A stretch of DNA of 8,528 nucleotides from Lentzea sp. (GTDB lineage Bacteria > Actinomycetota > Actinomycetes > Mycobacteriales > Pseudonocardiaceae). The stretch's first letter is position 1. Every line of letters starts with the position of its first letter. Below are positions 1-5,713 of this stretch, one piece after another. The notes below the pieces were generated by a model, which worked only from the letters and a program-made list of their open reading frames with translations, did no database searches and was not told the DNA's origin. The stretch lies in contig JASLAV010000455.1 in assembly GCA_030146905.1 (NCBI GenBank), positions 1 through 8,528 on the forward strand, written 5' to 3'. A program made the position numbers and the translations under genes.

Positions 1-439
1 GGTGCACGACGGCGTGGCCCTTGCCGCGCGCGATCATCCAGCGGTTCACCGGCACCGTCACGACGAACGCGACGGCCAGCGAGAACGCCAGCGCCGTCCA
101 GAACAGCCAGTGCGCGACGCCCGCGTCCATGGCGCCGGGCACGAGCAGCATCACGGCGTTGTCGACGACCTCCATCACGGCGATGGAGACCGTGTCCGCG
201 GCCAGCGCGACGCCGATGGCCGCCTTGAACGCGAGACCCGACCGCAGCACCGGGCGGATCGTCAGCGAGTAGCCGAACACGAACGCGAGCACCACGGCCA
301 GCACGATCGTGGCGAGGTTTCCCCAGCCCAGCGCCGTGCCGATGACCATGCCGAGCACCTCGCCGATCGCGCAGCCGGTGAGGCAGTGCAGCGTCGCGGA
401 GACCGCCTGCCTGGTCAGGCTCGTGGGTGGGTGGTCCAT
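1..439 (-). CDS. DUF4396 domain membrane protein (3' end beyond left edge)
   Basis: 146 codons are visible from an ATG at 439-437, running off the left edge with no stop. The N-terminus carries the family's hallmark stretch (HCLTGCAIGEVLGMVIG, residues about 18-34), followed by hydrophobic segments at about 40-58, 68-100 and 117-135 and a positively charged tail (NRWMIARGKG). It is therefore a multi-pass inner-membrane protein. The function of DUF4396 is not established; the conserved His-Cys and Cys residues near the start could bind metal, which is inference. The start is supported by a full AAGGAGG five bases upstream and a promoter at 465-493. A CsoR-type operator lies in that promoter, so copper-responsive expression is likely. 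Only the C-terminus is missing. Confidence 0.88.
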   Translation of the reverse strand, partial: MDHPPTSLTRQAVSATLHCLTGCAIGEVLGMVIGTALGWGNLATIVLAVVLAFVFGYSLTIRPVLRSGLAFKAAIGVALAADTVSIAVMEVVDNAVMLLVPGAMDAGVAHWLFWTALAFSLAVAFVVTVPVNRWMIARGKGHAVVH

Positions 440-444
440 CTCGT

Positions 445-451
445 CCTCCTT
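445..451 (-). promoter_or_regulatory. Ribosome binding site of the DUF4396 gene
   Basis: On the minus strand this reads AAGGAGG, a full anti-16S match, five bases before the ATG at 439. It fixes the start. It is one of only a few canonical Shine-Dalgarno sites in the window. Confidence 0.8.
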
Positions 452-464
452 CGGGGTCGACCCG

Positions 465-493
465 AACATACCCCTAGGGGGTACCCGTGACAA
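465..493 (-). promoter_or_regulatory. Promoter of the DUF4396 gene
   Basis: On the minus strand, a -35-like TTGTCA (488-493) is followed by a 17-bp spacer (471-487) and a -10-like TATGTT (465-470). Spacing and both hexamers fit a housekeeping sigma promoter. Transcription would start near 458, giving a leader of about 20 bases that contains the AAGGAGG. A CsoR-type palindrome occupies the -10 edge and spacer, so a bound repressor should block polymerase. This is predicted from sequence only. Confidence 0.65.
469..483. promoter_or_regulatory. CsoR-type operator, site 1
   Basis: TACCCC-TAG-GGGGTA is a perfect inverted repeat with a three-base centre. It has the TACCC/GGGTA G-tract pattern known for CsoR-family copper-sensing repressors. 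It overlaps the -10 and spacer of the DUF4396 promoter, the position expected for repression. No csoR gene lies in the window, so the regulator must be encoded elsewhere. A related CsoR/RcnR-family protein sensing another ligand is possible. Confidence 0.65.
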
Positions 494-496
494 GCC

Positions 497-513
497 ATAC
501 CCCCGTAGGGTGT
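497..513. promoter_or_regulatory. CsoR-type operator, site 2 (imperfect)
   Basis: This reads ATACCC-CCGTA-GGGTGT, an inverted repeat with one mismatch in six base pairs. It has the same G-tract style as site 1, whose centre lies about 29 bp away. It sits just upstream of the DUF4396 -35 box and nearer to the glycosyltransferase gene, so it could add cooperative binding or affect the divergent gene. Confidence 0.5.
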
Positions 514-567
514 CCGCCGCGACGACGCACCGGTTCGCCCGACGGTCCCCGTGCCATCATGGCGATC

Positions 568-1227
568 ATGACGCTCACCTTCGCGGTCATCCCCACCCAC
601 GACCGCCCGGCGGAGCTGCGTCAGACCCTCACCTCGCTCGGCCTTCCGCCGGAACGGGTCCTGGTGATCGACAACGCCGGCACCCCGCCCGTCACCGGTG
701 TCCCCGCACAGGTCGTCCGCGACGAGGAGCAGCCGCCGAACATCAGCCGGCTGTGGAACACCGGCCTGGACTGGGCGCACGAACGGGCCGCCGGGGAGAA
801 GTACGCGGTGGCCGTCCTGAACGACGACCTGGTGCTGCCACCGGGTTTCCTGAGCGCCATGACCGCGGCGCTCGACCGGTACGGGGCCACGATCGCCTAC
901 CCCGACCGGTCCGGTGACAACGACGACTGGCACAACACCACGCAGGGACCGGTGCCCAAGCCGCACAGGATGACCGGGTACGCGTTCGTGCTCGACGGGC
1001 GGGCGGGGCTGCGCGCCGACGAGCGGTTCCGCTGGTGGTACGGCGACGACGACCTGGAATGGCGGGCGCAGGCGCTGGGCGGCACGGTCAGGGTGGGCGG
1101 TGTCACCGTGGAACACCTCTACAGCAACGCCTCCACCTACGGCAACCCGGTGCTGAACGCCCAGACCGAAGTGGACGCCCAGGCCTTCATCGCCAAGTGG
1201 GGCCGCCCGTCCTGGATCTTCCCGTGA
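568..1227 (+). CDS. Family 2 glycosyltransferase (small, GT-A fold)
   Basis: The 219-residue protein looks like a soluble cytoplasmic GT-A glycosyltransferase that would move a sugar from a nucleotide sugar to an unknown acceptor. It opens with beta strand 1 and the typical PTHDRPAEL (residues 9-17), then VLVIDNAG (31-38). The DXD-like metal/nucleotide-sugar site is NDD at 85-87 (AVLNDDLVLPP). The acceptor-side acidic motif is YGDDDLEWR at 158-166. No membrane helix is seen. ATG 568 was chosen because the fold begins there; ATG 559 is equally possible. A GTG at 487 would put a Pro/Arg-rich, non-family extension through operator site 2. No Shine-Dalgarno is seen at either ATG. It diverges from the DUF4396 gene and ends 3 bp from the YdcF gene. 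Substrate is unknown. Confidence 0.8.
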   Translation: MTLTFAVIPTHDRPAELRQTLTSLGLPPERVLVIDNAGTPPVTGVPAQVVRDEEQPPNISRLWNTGLDWAHERAAGEKYAVAVLNDDLVLPPGFLSAMTAALDRYGATIAYPDRSGDNDDWHNTTQGPVPKPHRMTGYAFVLDGRAGLRADERFRWWYGDDDLEWRAQALGGTVRVGGVTVEHLYSNASTYGNPVLNAQTEVDAQAFIAKWGRPSWIFP

Positions 1228-1230
1228 CGG

Positions 1231-2226
1231 CTAGTCGATCTGGGTCAGCGCGAGGCCGCCCGCCATCAGCACGAGGCACGCCAGGCCGTGCACCCACGGG
1301 TTGCGGACGAGCAGCGCCACGAACTCCCGCAGGAACGCGCTCGGCACGAAGTACCACGCCGTGGGCGCGCCGATGACCTGCAGGCGCAGGCCCTGGTTGC
1401 GGGAGAGCACGGCGGTGCGGAACACGTGGTAGTTGTTCGTGACCGCGACGACCCGGCCGGTGTGGCCTCGTTCGACCAGCAGGGCCTTGCTGTAGCGGAG
1501 GTTCTCCTCCGTCGTGGTGGCCTGGTCCTCCATCACGATCTCGTCGGCGGGCACGCCGCGCTCGACGAGGTACTCGCGCATCGCGAAGGCCTCCGACACC
1601 TGCTCGTCCGCGCCCTGACCACCGGTCACGACGATCACCGGTGTCCTGCCCGCCGCGCGGTCGCGGTGGTAGAGCCGCATCGCGCGGTCGAGCCGGTTCG
1701 CCAGCAGCTGGGGCACGCGGGACCCGACGAGACCGGCGCCGAGCACGACGATGCCGTCGAACCCGCTGCGGCGGCCGGTGCGCCCGTAGACCACCGAGTA
1801 CAGCAGCAGGCTCACGAACAGGAACGCGATGTAGGCGGAGACCAGGAACAGGCCGATCGCGATGCCGCGGATCCAGTCGTTGGGCTGGCTGATGCCCCAG
1901 CCGAAGTACACCATCTCGCCCAGCAGGGCGATGCCGGCGAGCAGCGACAGCAGGTTGCCCAGCGAGCGGCCCTCACGGCGGACCATGACCACGCCGTTGG
2001 CCAGCAGGGCGAGCGGGAGCAGCAGCAGGCCGAACACGGCCAGCAGGAAGGCGAGCGCCAGCGGCAGGTTCAGCACCGGGTTGTCCCGCCCGACGTCCGC
2101 GACCAGCAGCAGGAGCATCACCAGCGCGATGCCGAGCCAGATCGCGTTGCTCAGCCTGCGCCGGTCGCGCACCATCCCGTAGGCGAAGAGGGTGGCGGGG
2201 ATGAGGAAGAGCAACGCGGCGAGCAC
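1231..2226 (-). CDS. YdcF/DUF218 family protein with N-terminal membrane domain
   Basis: This 331-residue protein has about five membrane helices (roughly 2-19, 27-45, 52-80, 88-110, 118-148), then a cytoplasmic or extracytoplasmic DUF218 domain (about 156-300) and a last helix at 309-328. DUF218 landmarks are VVLGAG (160-165), VVTGGQGADE (199-208), the TTTEEN stretch (237-242) and VTNNYHVFR (262-270). The family includes E. coli YdcF and the SanA-like vancomycin-tolerance proteins. It is loosely tied to envelope metabolism, with no firm reaction. The size and membrane arrangement match the longer actinobacterial/Gram-positive form. The start is a GTG; a TTG two codons upstream is the alternative, and no clear Shine-Dalgarno is present. 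It lies 22 bp downstream of the 55-residue gene on the same strand, so it probably shares its transcript. Confidence 0.85.
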   Translation of the reverse strand: MLAALLFLIPATLFAYGMVRDRRRLSNAIWLGIALVMLLLLVADVGRDNPVLNLPLALAFLLAVFGLLLLPLALLANGVVMVRREGRSLGNLLSLLAGIALLGEMVYFGWGISQPNDWIRGIAIGLFLVSAYIAFLFVSLLLYSVVYGRTGRRSGFDGIVVLGAGLVGSRVPQLLANRLDRAMRLYHRDRAAGRTPVIVVTGGQGADEQVSEAFAMREYLVERGVPADEIVMEDQATTTEENLRYSKALLVERGHTGRVVAVTNNYHVFRTAVLSRNQGLRLQVIGAPTAWYFVPSAFLREFVALLVRNPWVHGLACLVLMAGGLALTQID

Positions 2227-2248
2227 CGCGCAAGAGTAATACCGGTGA

Positions 2249-2416
2249 TCACTCGGTGCTCTCGGGCTCCTCGACCGGCTTCGGGCGCGGCCTCAACCGC
2301 ACCGCGCCCGTCGTCAGGTCGAGCGGACCGGTTTCCTCGTAGTCCTCACCGGTGCCGGCGTCCGTCGCCTCGCGACGGACCTTCGGCCCGGGGAACAACT
2401 CACCCAACTGTCCCAT
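2249..2416 (-). CDS. Small acidic hypothetical protein (55 aa)
   Basis: The ATG at 2416 opens a 55-codon frame ending in TGA. The product begins MGQLGELFPGPKVRRE, continues with an acidic centre (GEDYEETGPLDL) and ends in a Pro/Arg/Glu tail. It has no membrane segment or cysteine. I do not recognise a named family, although short actinobacterial proteins of this style exist. Support for coding is the strong third-position GC bias and the tight fit between neighbours (16 bp and 22 bp gaps). There is no Shine-Dalgarno; a TAACCT element ends 7 bases before the ATG, as in a leaderless transcript. Function unknown. Confidence 0.6.
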   Translation of the reverse strand: MGQLGELFPGPKVRREATDAGTGEDYEETGPLDLTTGAVRLRPRPKPVEEPESTE

Positions 2417-2423
2417 GCCTGCG

Positions 2424-2429
2424 AGGTTA
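2424..2429 (-). promoter_or_regulatory. Possible -10 element for leaderless start of the 55-aa gene
   Basis: On the minus strand this reads TAACCT, fitting TAnnnT, with seven bases before the ATG at 2416. Transcription would then begin at or next to the start codon. No good -35 hexamer is seen within the upstream gene, so this could be chance in a 16-bp gap. Confidence 0.35.
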
Positions 2430-2432
2430 CTC

Positions 2433-2588
2433 TCAGAACACGACGACGAGCAGCAGGAGCACGGCGAGCACGGCGATGACGGGGATCATCCACTTCGCAC
2501 CCTGCGGCTTGCGGTAGTGGCTGCGGACCGTGGTCGTGCGGAAGAAGCTGAACGGCGCACTGCGGCGGTGCCGGCGAACCCAAGGCAT
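2433..2588 (-). CDS. Small single-helix membrane protein (51 aa)
   Basis: The ATG at 2588 opens a 51-residue protein. Residues 1-30 are rich in Arg/His/Lys (PWVRRHRRS, RSHYRKPQGAK). Residues 32-50 form one strongly hydrophobic helix (MIPVIAVLAVLLLLVVVF) that ends the protein. This predicts a C-tail-anchored or N-in membrane peptide with a basic cytoplasmic side. A canonical AGGAGG lies a few bases upstream, which strongly supports translation. It starts 24 bp after the phosphotransferase-like gene and is followed 16 bp later by the 55-residue gene, in an operon-like run. No family recognised and no function proposed. Confidence 0.68.
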   Translation of the reverse strand: MPWVRRHRRSAPFSFFRTTTVRSHYRKPQGAKWMIPVIAVLAVLLLLVVVF

Positions 2589-2612
2589 CTCGTCCTCCTG
2601 ACGGTGGGCTTG

Positions 2613-3428
2613 TCAGGTCGGGGATACCCAGGTTTGTAGCCTGCTCTGTACTCCGTCCAGCCCAACCTCGACCATTTCGCGGTCTCCGAGGTCGTTGCCG
2701 CGCAGAACCTCGTGCCACGGCCCTAGCTTGTGCCAGGTCAGCGCCCGCTCCCGCAGTTCGGCGGTGACGCCGTAGGTGTCGGAGAGCGCGTCCGCGAACT
2801 CGGGTGAGGTGGAGTGCAACGCCCAGGCGAGGTCGATCGCGGCGTCGCCGATGTGCAGGTCGCCGAAGTCGATGACGCCGGTGAGCACGCCGTCGCGGCC
2901 GAGCACGTGCTCGGGGCCGAGGTCGCCGTGGACGACCGTGTCCGCGGGCAGGTCGTCGAGCCTGGCGAGCAGCTCCTCCGCGCCGGGCACCCGCACCTCC
3001 GCCCGGAACCGCTCGACCGGCAGGCGCGTCGGTCCCGCTCCGAGCCGGACGGCCTCGTCGACGGGTGCCGCGTGCAGGGCCAGGAGGAACTCCCCCAGCT
3101 GCCTGCCCATCGCCGCATCCCAGGTGGACAGTTCGCCGCCGGGCACGAGCTCGTGGCGGACCACGACCGGCGAGGTGGACACGACCACCGGCACCGGAAC
3201 GGGCAGCGGCAGCCGGGGTGCGAGCCACGGCATCACCACGGACTCGCGCACGAGCTGCGGCTCGATGTCGGGGCGGCGCGGCCGTCGTTCCACCCAGCGC
3301 CCGCCGACCAGGAAGGCGGTGCTGTCCCACCCCTCGCCCAGGTACGTCACGCGCCCAGTGTGGCCCGGAGTGCAGAATTCGCGAATGGCCGCTTCCGTGT
3401 CCTCCAAGCTGCTCTCGCTGCTCGGCAC
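2613..3428 (-). CDS. Aminoglycoside phosphotransferase-fold (APH) kinase-like protein
   Basis: This 271-residue protein has the APH/choline-kinase fold, whose members transfer phosphate from ATP to small molecules. Landmarks are YLGEGWDSTAFLV (29-41, nucleotide loop), the strand ending VERRPRRP (46-53), the catalytic-loop HGDLGPEH (167-174; Asp169 is the likely base) and the metal-binding IDFGD (186-190). Two positions differ from textbook APHs: Arg where the ATP-binding Lys usually sits (about residue 48) and His174 where Asn usually follows the HGD. Such changes occur in many actinobacterial relatives, so antibiotic resistance cannot be assumed. The GTG at 3428 gives the usual spacing to GEGWD but overlaps the divergent iclR by 44 bp. 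A shorter GTG at 3350 would avoid this but removes the first helix. Likely first gene of the leftward run. Confidence 0.8.
   Translation of the reverse strand: MPSSESSLEDTEAAIREFCTPGHTGRVTYLGEGWDSTAFLVGGRWVERRPRRPDIEPQLVRESVVMPWLAPRLPLPVPVPVVVSTSPVVVRHELVPGGELSTWDAAMGRQLGEFLLALHAAPVDEAVRLGAGPTRLPVERFRAEVRVPGAEELLARLDDLPADTVVHGDLGPEHVLGRDGVLTGVIDFGDLHIGDAAIDLAWALHSTSPEFADALSDTYGVTAELRERALTWHKLGPWHEVLRGNDLGDREMVEVGLDGVQSRLQTWVSPT
3377..3386. repeat. Short perfect palindrome over the iclR start
   Basis: ATTCGCGAAT is self-complementary and overlaps the first two bases of the iclR ATG. A CAGAAT -10-like element (3373-3378) overlaps it, six bases before the ATG. It could be an autoregulatory site, but ten bases is short, and its TTC..GAA order is opposite to the palindrome at 4162-4175. 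Weak. Confidence 0.25.
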
Positions 3429-4146
3429 GTTCGACGCCCGTCACCGGCGTCAGACGCTCAGCGGCATCGCGCGGCGCTGCGGGCTGCCGATCAGCACGGC
3501 GCACCGGCTGCTGGCCGAGCTGGAGGCGTGGGGTGCCGTGCGGAGGCTGGAGTCCGGCGAGTACGTGATCGGCAGGCGGATCTGGCGGCTGGGGCTGCTG
3601 GCGGCGGGCGAGGTGGACCTGAGCCGGGTCGCGGAGCCGTTCCTGCACGACATCCACGCGGCCACGCGGGCGGTGGTGCACCTGGCCGTGCGGGAGGGCG
3701 CCGAGGTCCTGTACCTGGACCGGGTGTCGGGGCACGCGTCGGTGCCGATCGTGAGCTCCGCGGGCAGCCGGTTGCCGTTGCACGCGACCGGGGTCGGGAA
3801 GGTGTTGCTCGCGCACGCGCCCGCGGAGGTGCAGGACGAGGTGCTCACGCACGGCCTGACGCGGCTCACGGCGTACACGGTCACCGAACCGGCGCGGATG
3901 CGGGCGCAGCTGCACCGGATCCGGCGGGACGGCTACGCGCAGACCTTCGAGGAGATGACGCTCGGGGCGTGCAGCGTCGCGGTGCCGGTCGAGGTGGACG
4001 GGCACGTCATCGCGGCACTGGGCATCGTGGTGCCGGACCTGCGCAACGTGCGGGCGCGGCTCGTGGCGGCACTGCAGGTGGCGGCACGCGGCATCGGCCG
4101 GACGCTGGAGCCCGGTTTCCACCCACCGGAAGGAACGCTTGGGTGA
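3385..4146 (+). CDS. IclR-family transcriptional regulator
   Basis: The 253-residue length is typical of IclR proteins, which bind DNA as dimers or tetramers and respond to small, often aromatic or organic-acid, ligands. The N-terminal winged helix-turn-helix spans about residues 7-65 (LSGIARRCGLPISTAHRLLAEL at about 25-46). The effector domain covers about 75-245, with the family segment SRLPLHATGVGKVLLA (128-143) and GACSVAVPV (194-202). ATG 3385 was chosen because it leaves the usual short lead before the HTH; GTG 3397 is an alternative. The frame stays open upstream, but that part is antisense to the phosphotransferase gene and does not look like protein. The aldehyde dehydrogenase follows after 30 bp, so it is the likely target and possibly co-transcribed. 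Confidence 0.88.
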   Translation: MAASVSSKLLSLLGTFDARHRRQTLSGIARRCGLPISTAHRLLAELEAWGAVRRLESGEYVIGRRIWRLGLLAAGEVDLSRVAEPFLHDIHAATRAVVHLAVREGAEVLYLDRVSGHASVPIVSSAGSRLPLHATGVGKVLLAHAPAEVQDEVLTHGLTRLTAYTVTEPARMRAQLHRIRRDGYAQTFEEMTLGACSVAVPVEVDGHVIAALGIVVPDLRNVRARLVAALQVAARGIGRTLEPGFHPPEGTLG

Positions 4147-4161
4147 GCCGGGCCTTTACCT

Positions 4162-4175
4162 GTTGAATCTTCAAC
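4162..4175. promoter_or_regulatory. Probable IclR operator upstream of the aldehyde dehydrogenase
   Basis: GTTGAA-TC-TTCAAC is a perfect 14-bp inverted repeat ending one base before the GTG at 4177. It is AT-rich against a very GC-rich background. Its size and symmetry match IclR-family operators, and the gene just upstream encodes an IclR protein. The stem is too short, with a two-base loop, for a terminator. A weak -10-like GAATCT (4165-4170) lies inside it, so binding would block a start at the dehydrogenase. Confidence 0.55.
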
Positions 4176-4176
4176 C

Positions 4177-5628
4177 GTGGCAAGCGAATCACGGCAGCTC
4201 CTCATCGGCGGCGACAGCGTTCCGGCGCTCGAAGGCCGCACCACCGACGACCTCAACCCCTACACGGGCGAGGTCCACGCCGTAGTCGCCGCCGGCACGA
4301 CAGCGGACATCACGCGCGCGGTCGACGCGGCGCAGGAGGCCTTCCCCGCGTGGGCGGCCACCACGCCGTCCGCCCGGCGCACGATCCTGCTGAAGGCGGC
4401 CGACGTGCTGGAGGCGCGGACACCGGACGTCGTCGCGCTCATGGCCGCCGAGGTCGGCGCTGTCGGCGGCTGGGCAGGGTTCAACGTCGTGCTGGCGGCG
4501 AACATCCTGCGCGAGGCGGCCGCCGCGGTGACCCAGCCCGTGGGTGAGGTGCTGGCGACGGAGACACCGGGCCGTCTGTCGCTCGCCGTCAGGGAACCGC
4601 TCGGCGTCGTCGCGGCGTTCGCGCCGTGGAACGCGCCGGTCATCCTGAGCACGCGGGCCGTCGCGGCGCCGCTCGCCGCCGGCAACACCGTGGTGCTCAA
4701 GCCGAGCGAGGACGCGCCCATCGCGGCGGGGCTGCTGATCGCCGAGGTGCTGCACGAGGCGGGACTGCCCGCGGGCGTGCTCAACGTCGTGACGAACGCG
4801 CCGGAGGACGCCGCGGAGGTCGCCAAGGCGCTGATCACCGACCCGCGCGTGCGCGCCGTGAACTTCACCGGCTCCACCGAGGTCGGGCGGATCGTCGGAA
4901 CCCTTGCGGCACAACACCTCAAGCCCGCCGTGCTGGAGCTCGGCGGCAAGAACTCGCTGCTGGTGCTGGAGGACGCCGACCTCGACCACGCGGTCGACGC
5001 GGCGACGTTCGGCGCCTTCCACAACGCGGGCCAGATCTGCATGTCGACCGACCGCGTGCTGGTGCACCGGTCGGTGGCGGAGGAGTTCACCGCGAAGCTC
5101 GCCGCCAAGGTCGGCTCGCTGCCGCACGGCGACCCGTCCGACCCCGGCACCGTCATCGGCCCGGTCATCAACCCGCGGTCCGCCGACCGCGTGCGGAACC
5201 TCGTCGCGGAGGCCGTCGAGAGCGGCGCCCGCGTCCGCACCGGCGGCGGCGACAGCGGCAGCGCGACCGTGCTGGACAACGTCACGCCGGACATGCGGAT
5301 CTTCCGGGAGGAGATCTTCGGACCGGCCGTCATCGTCGTGCCCGTCGCCGACGACGACGAGGCCGTGGCCGTCGCGAACGACACCGAGCACGGCCTCACC
5401 GCGGGCATCATGACCGAGGACCCGCGGCGCGGGCTCGCGCTGGCGCAGCGCATCCGGACCGGCATCGTGCACGTCGGCAACCAGACCGTGGACGACGAAC
5501 CGCAGGCGCCGTTCGGCGGGGTGAAGGCCAGCGGCTACGGCAGGTTCGGCGGCCGGTGGGGCATCGAGGCGTTCTCGGCGACCCGGTGGGTCACGATCGC
5601 GGGCGAGCACGGCCACTTCCCGTTCTAG
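4177..5628 (+). CDS. NAD(P)-dependent aldehyde dehydrogenase, benzaldehyde/vanillin/salicylaldehyde type
   Basis: The 483-residue protein is a complete ALDH-superfamily enzyme, which oxidises an aldehyde to its acid with NAD(P)+ in the cytoplasm. The usual residues are present: Asn152 (FAPWNAP), Lys175 (VVLKPSE), the Rossmann segment FTGSTEVG (230-237), general base Glu254 (LELGGK), nucleophile Cys288 (GQICMS) and the EEIFGP cofactor motif (378-383), plus PFGGVK (445-450). The stretch HLKPAVLELGGKN followed by FGAFHNAGQICMSTDR resembles vanillin, benzaldehyde and salicylaldehyde dehydrogenases, so an aromatic aldehyde is the best guess; the exact substrate cannot be read from sequence. The GTG start has no Shine-Dalgarno. 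It lies 30 bp after the IclR gene with a palindrome between, suggesting effector-induced expression. A strong hairpin follows. Confidence 0.88.
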   Translation: MASESRQLLIGGDSVPALEGRTTDDLNPYTGEVHAVVAAGTTADITRAVDAAQEAFPAWAATTPSARRTILLKAADVLEARTPDVVALMAAEVGAVGGWAGFNVVLAANILREAAAAVTQPVGEVLATETPGRLSLAVREPLGVVAAFAPWNAPVILSTRAVAAPLAAGNTVVLKPSEDAPIAAGLLIAEVLHEAGLPAGVLNVVTNAPEDAAEVAKALITDPRVRAVNFTGSTEVGRIVGTLAAQHLKPAVLELGGKNSLLVLEDADLDHAVDAATFGAFHNAGQICMSTDRVLVHRSVAEEFTAKLAAKVGSLPHGDPSDPGTVIGPVINPRSADRVRNLVAEAVESGARVRTGGGDSGSATVLDNVTPDMRIFREEIFGPAVIVVPVADDDEAVAVANDTEHGLTAGIMTEDPRRGLALAQRIRTGIVHVGNQTVDDEPQAPFGGVKASGYGRFGGRWGIEAFSATRWVTIAGEHGHFPF

Positions 5629-5667
5629 GACAGCAGACCCGCGTCCACGTAGGACGAGACGAACAGA

Positions 5668-5697
5668 GCGGGCCCCTGACGAAAGTCAGGGGCCCGC
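5668..5697. terminator. Bidirectional transcription terminator hairpin
   Basis: A perfect 13-bp, G+C-rich stem (5668-5680 pairing with 5685-5697) closes on a GAAA tetraloop. It sits between the convergent aldehyde dehydrogenase (ends 5628) and exporter (ends 5714), 39 and 16 bases from their stops. No clear U-tract follows on either strand, as is common in actinomycetes. A weaker 5-bp hairpin lies at 5642-5656. Confidence 0.8.
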
Positions 5698-5713
5698 CCG
5701 GTCCGAACTGCGA

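Noticed and set aside
506..511. TAGGGT as a plus-strand -10 for the glycosyltransferase
   Set aside because: It lies inside operator site 2 and has no acceptable -35 at 16-18 bp, so it is probably chance.
487..567. GTG 487 as start of the glycosyltransferase
   Set aside because: It adds 27 Pro/Arg-rich residues unlike the family and runs through operator site 2 and the DUF4396 -35 box.
2776..3384. Upstream extension of the IclR frame (about 200 codons)
   Set aside because: It is antisense to the phosphotransferase and low-complexity Ser/Thr/Arg-rich. The IclR family begins just before the HTH, at 3385.
2314..4122. 602-codon open frame on the minus strand
   Set aside because: It runs antisense to iclR and out of frame through the phosphotransferase and small genes. 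Its His/Arg/Pro-rich composition is typical of high-GC shadow frames.
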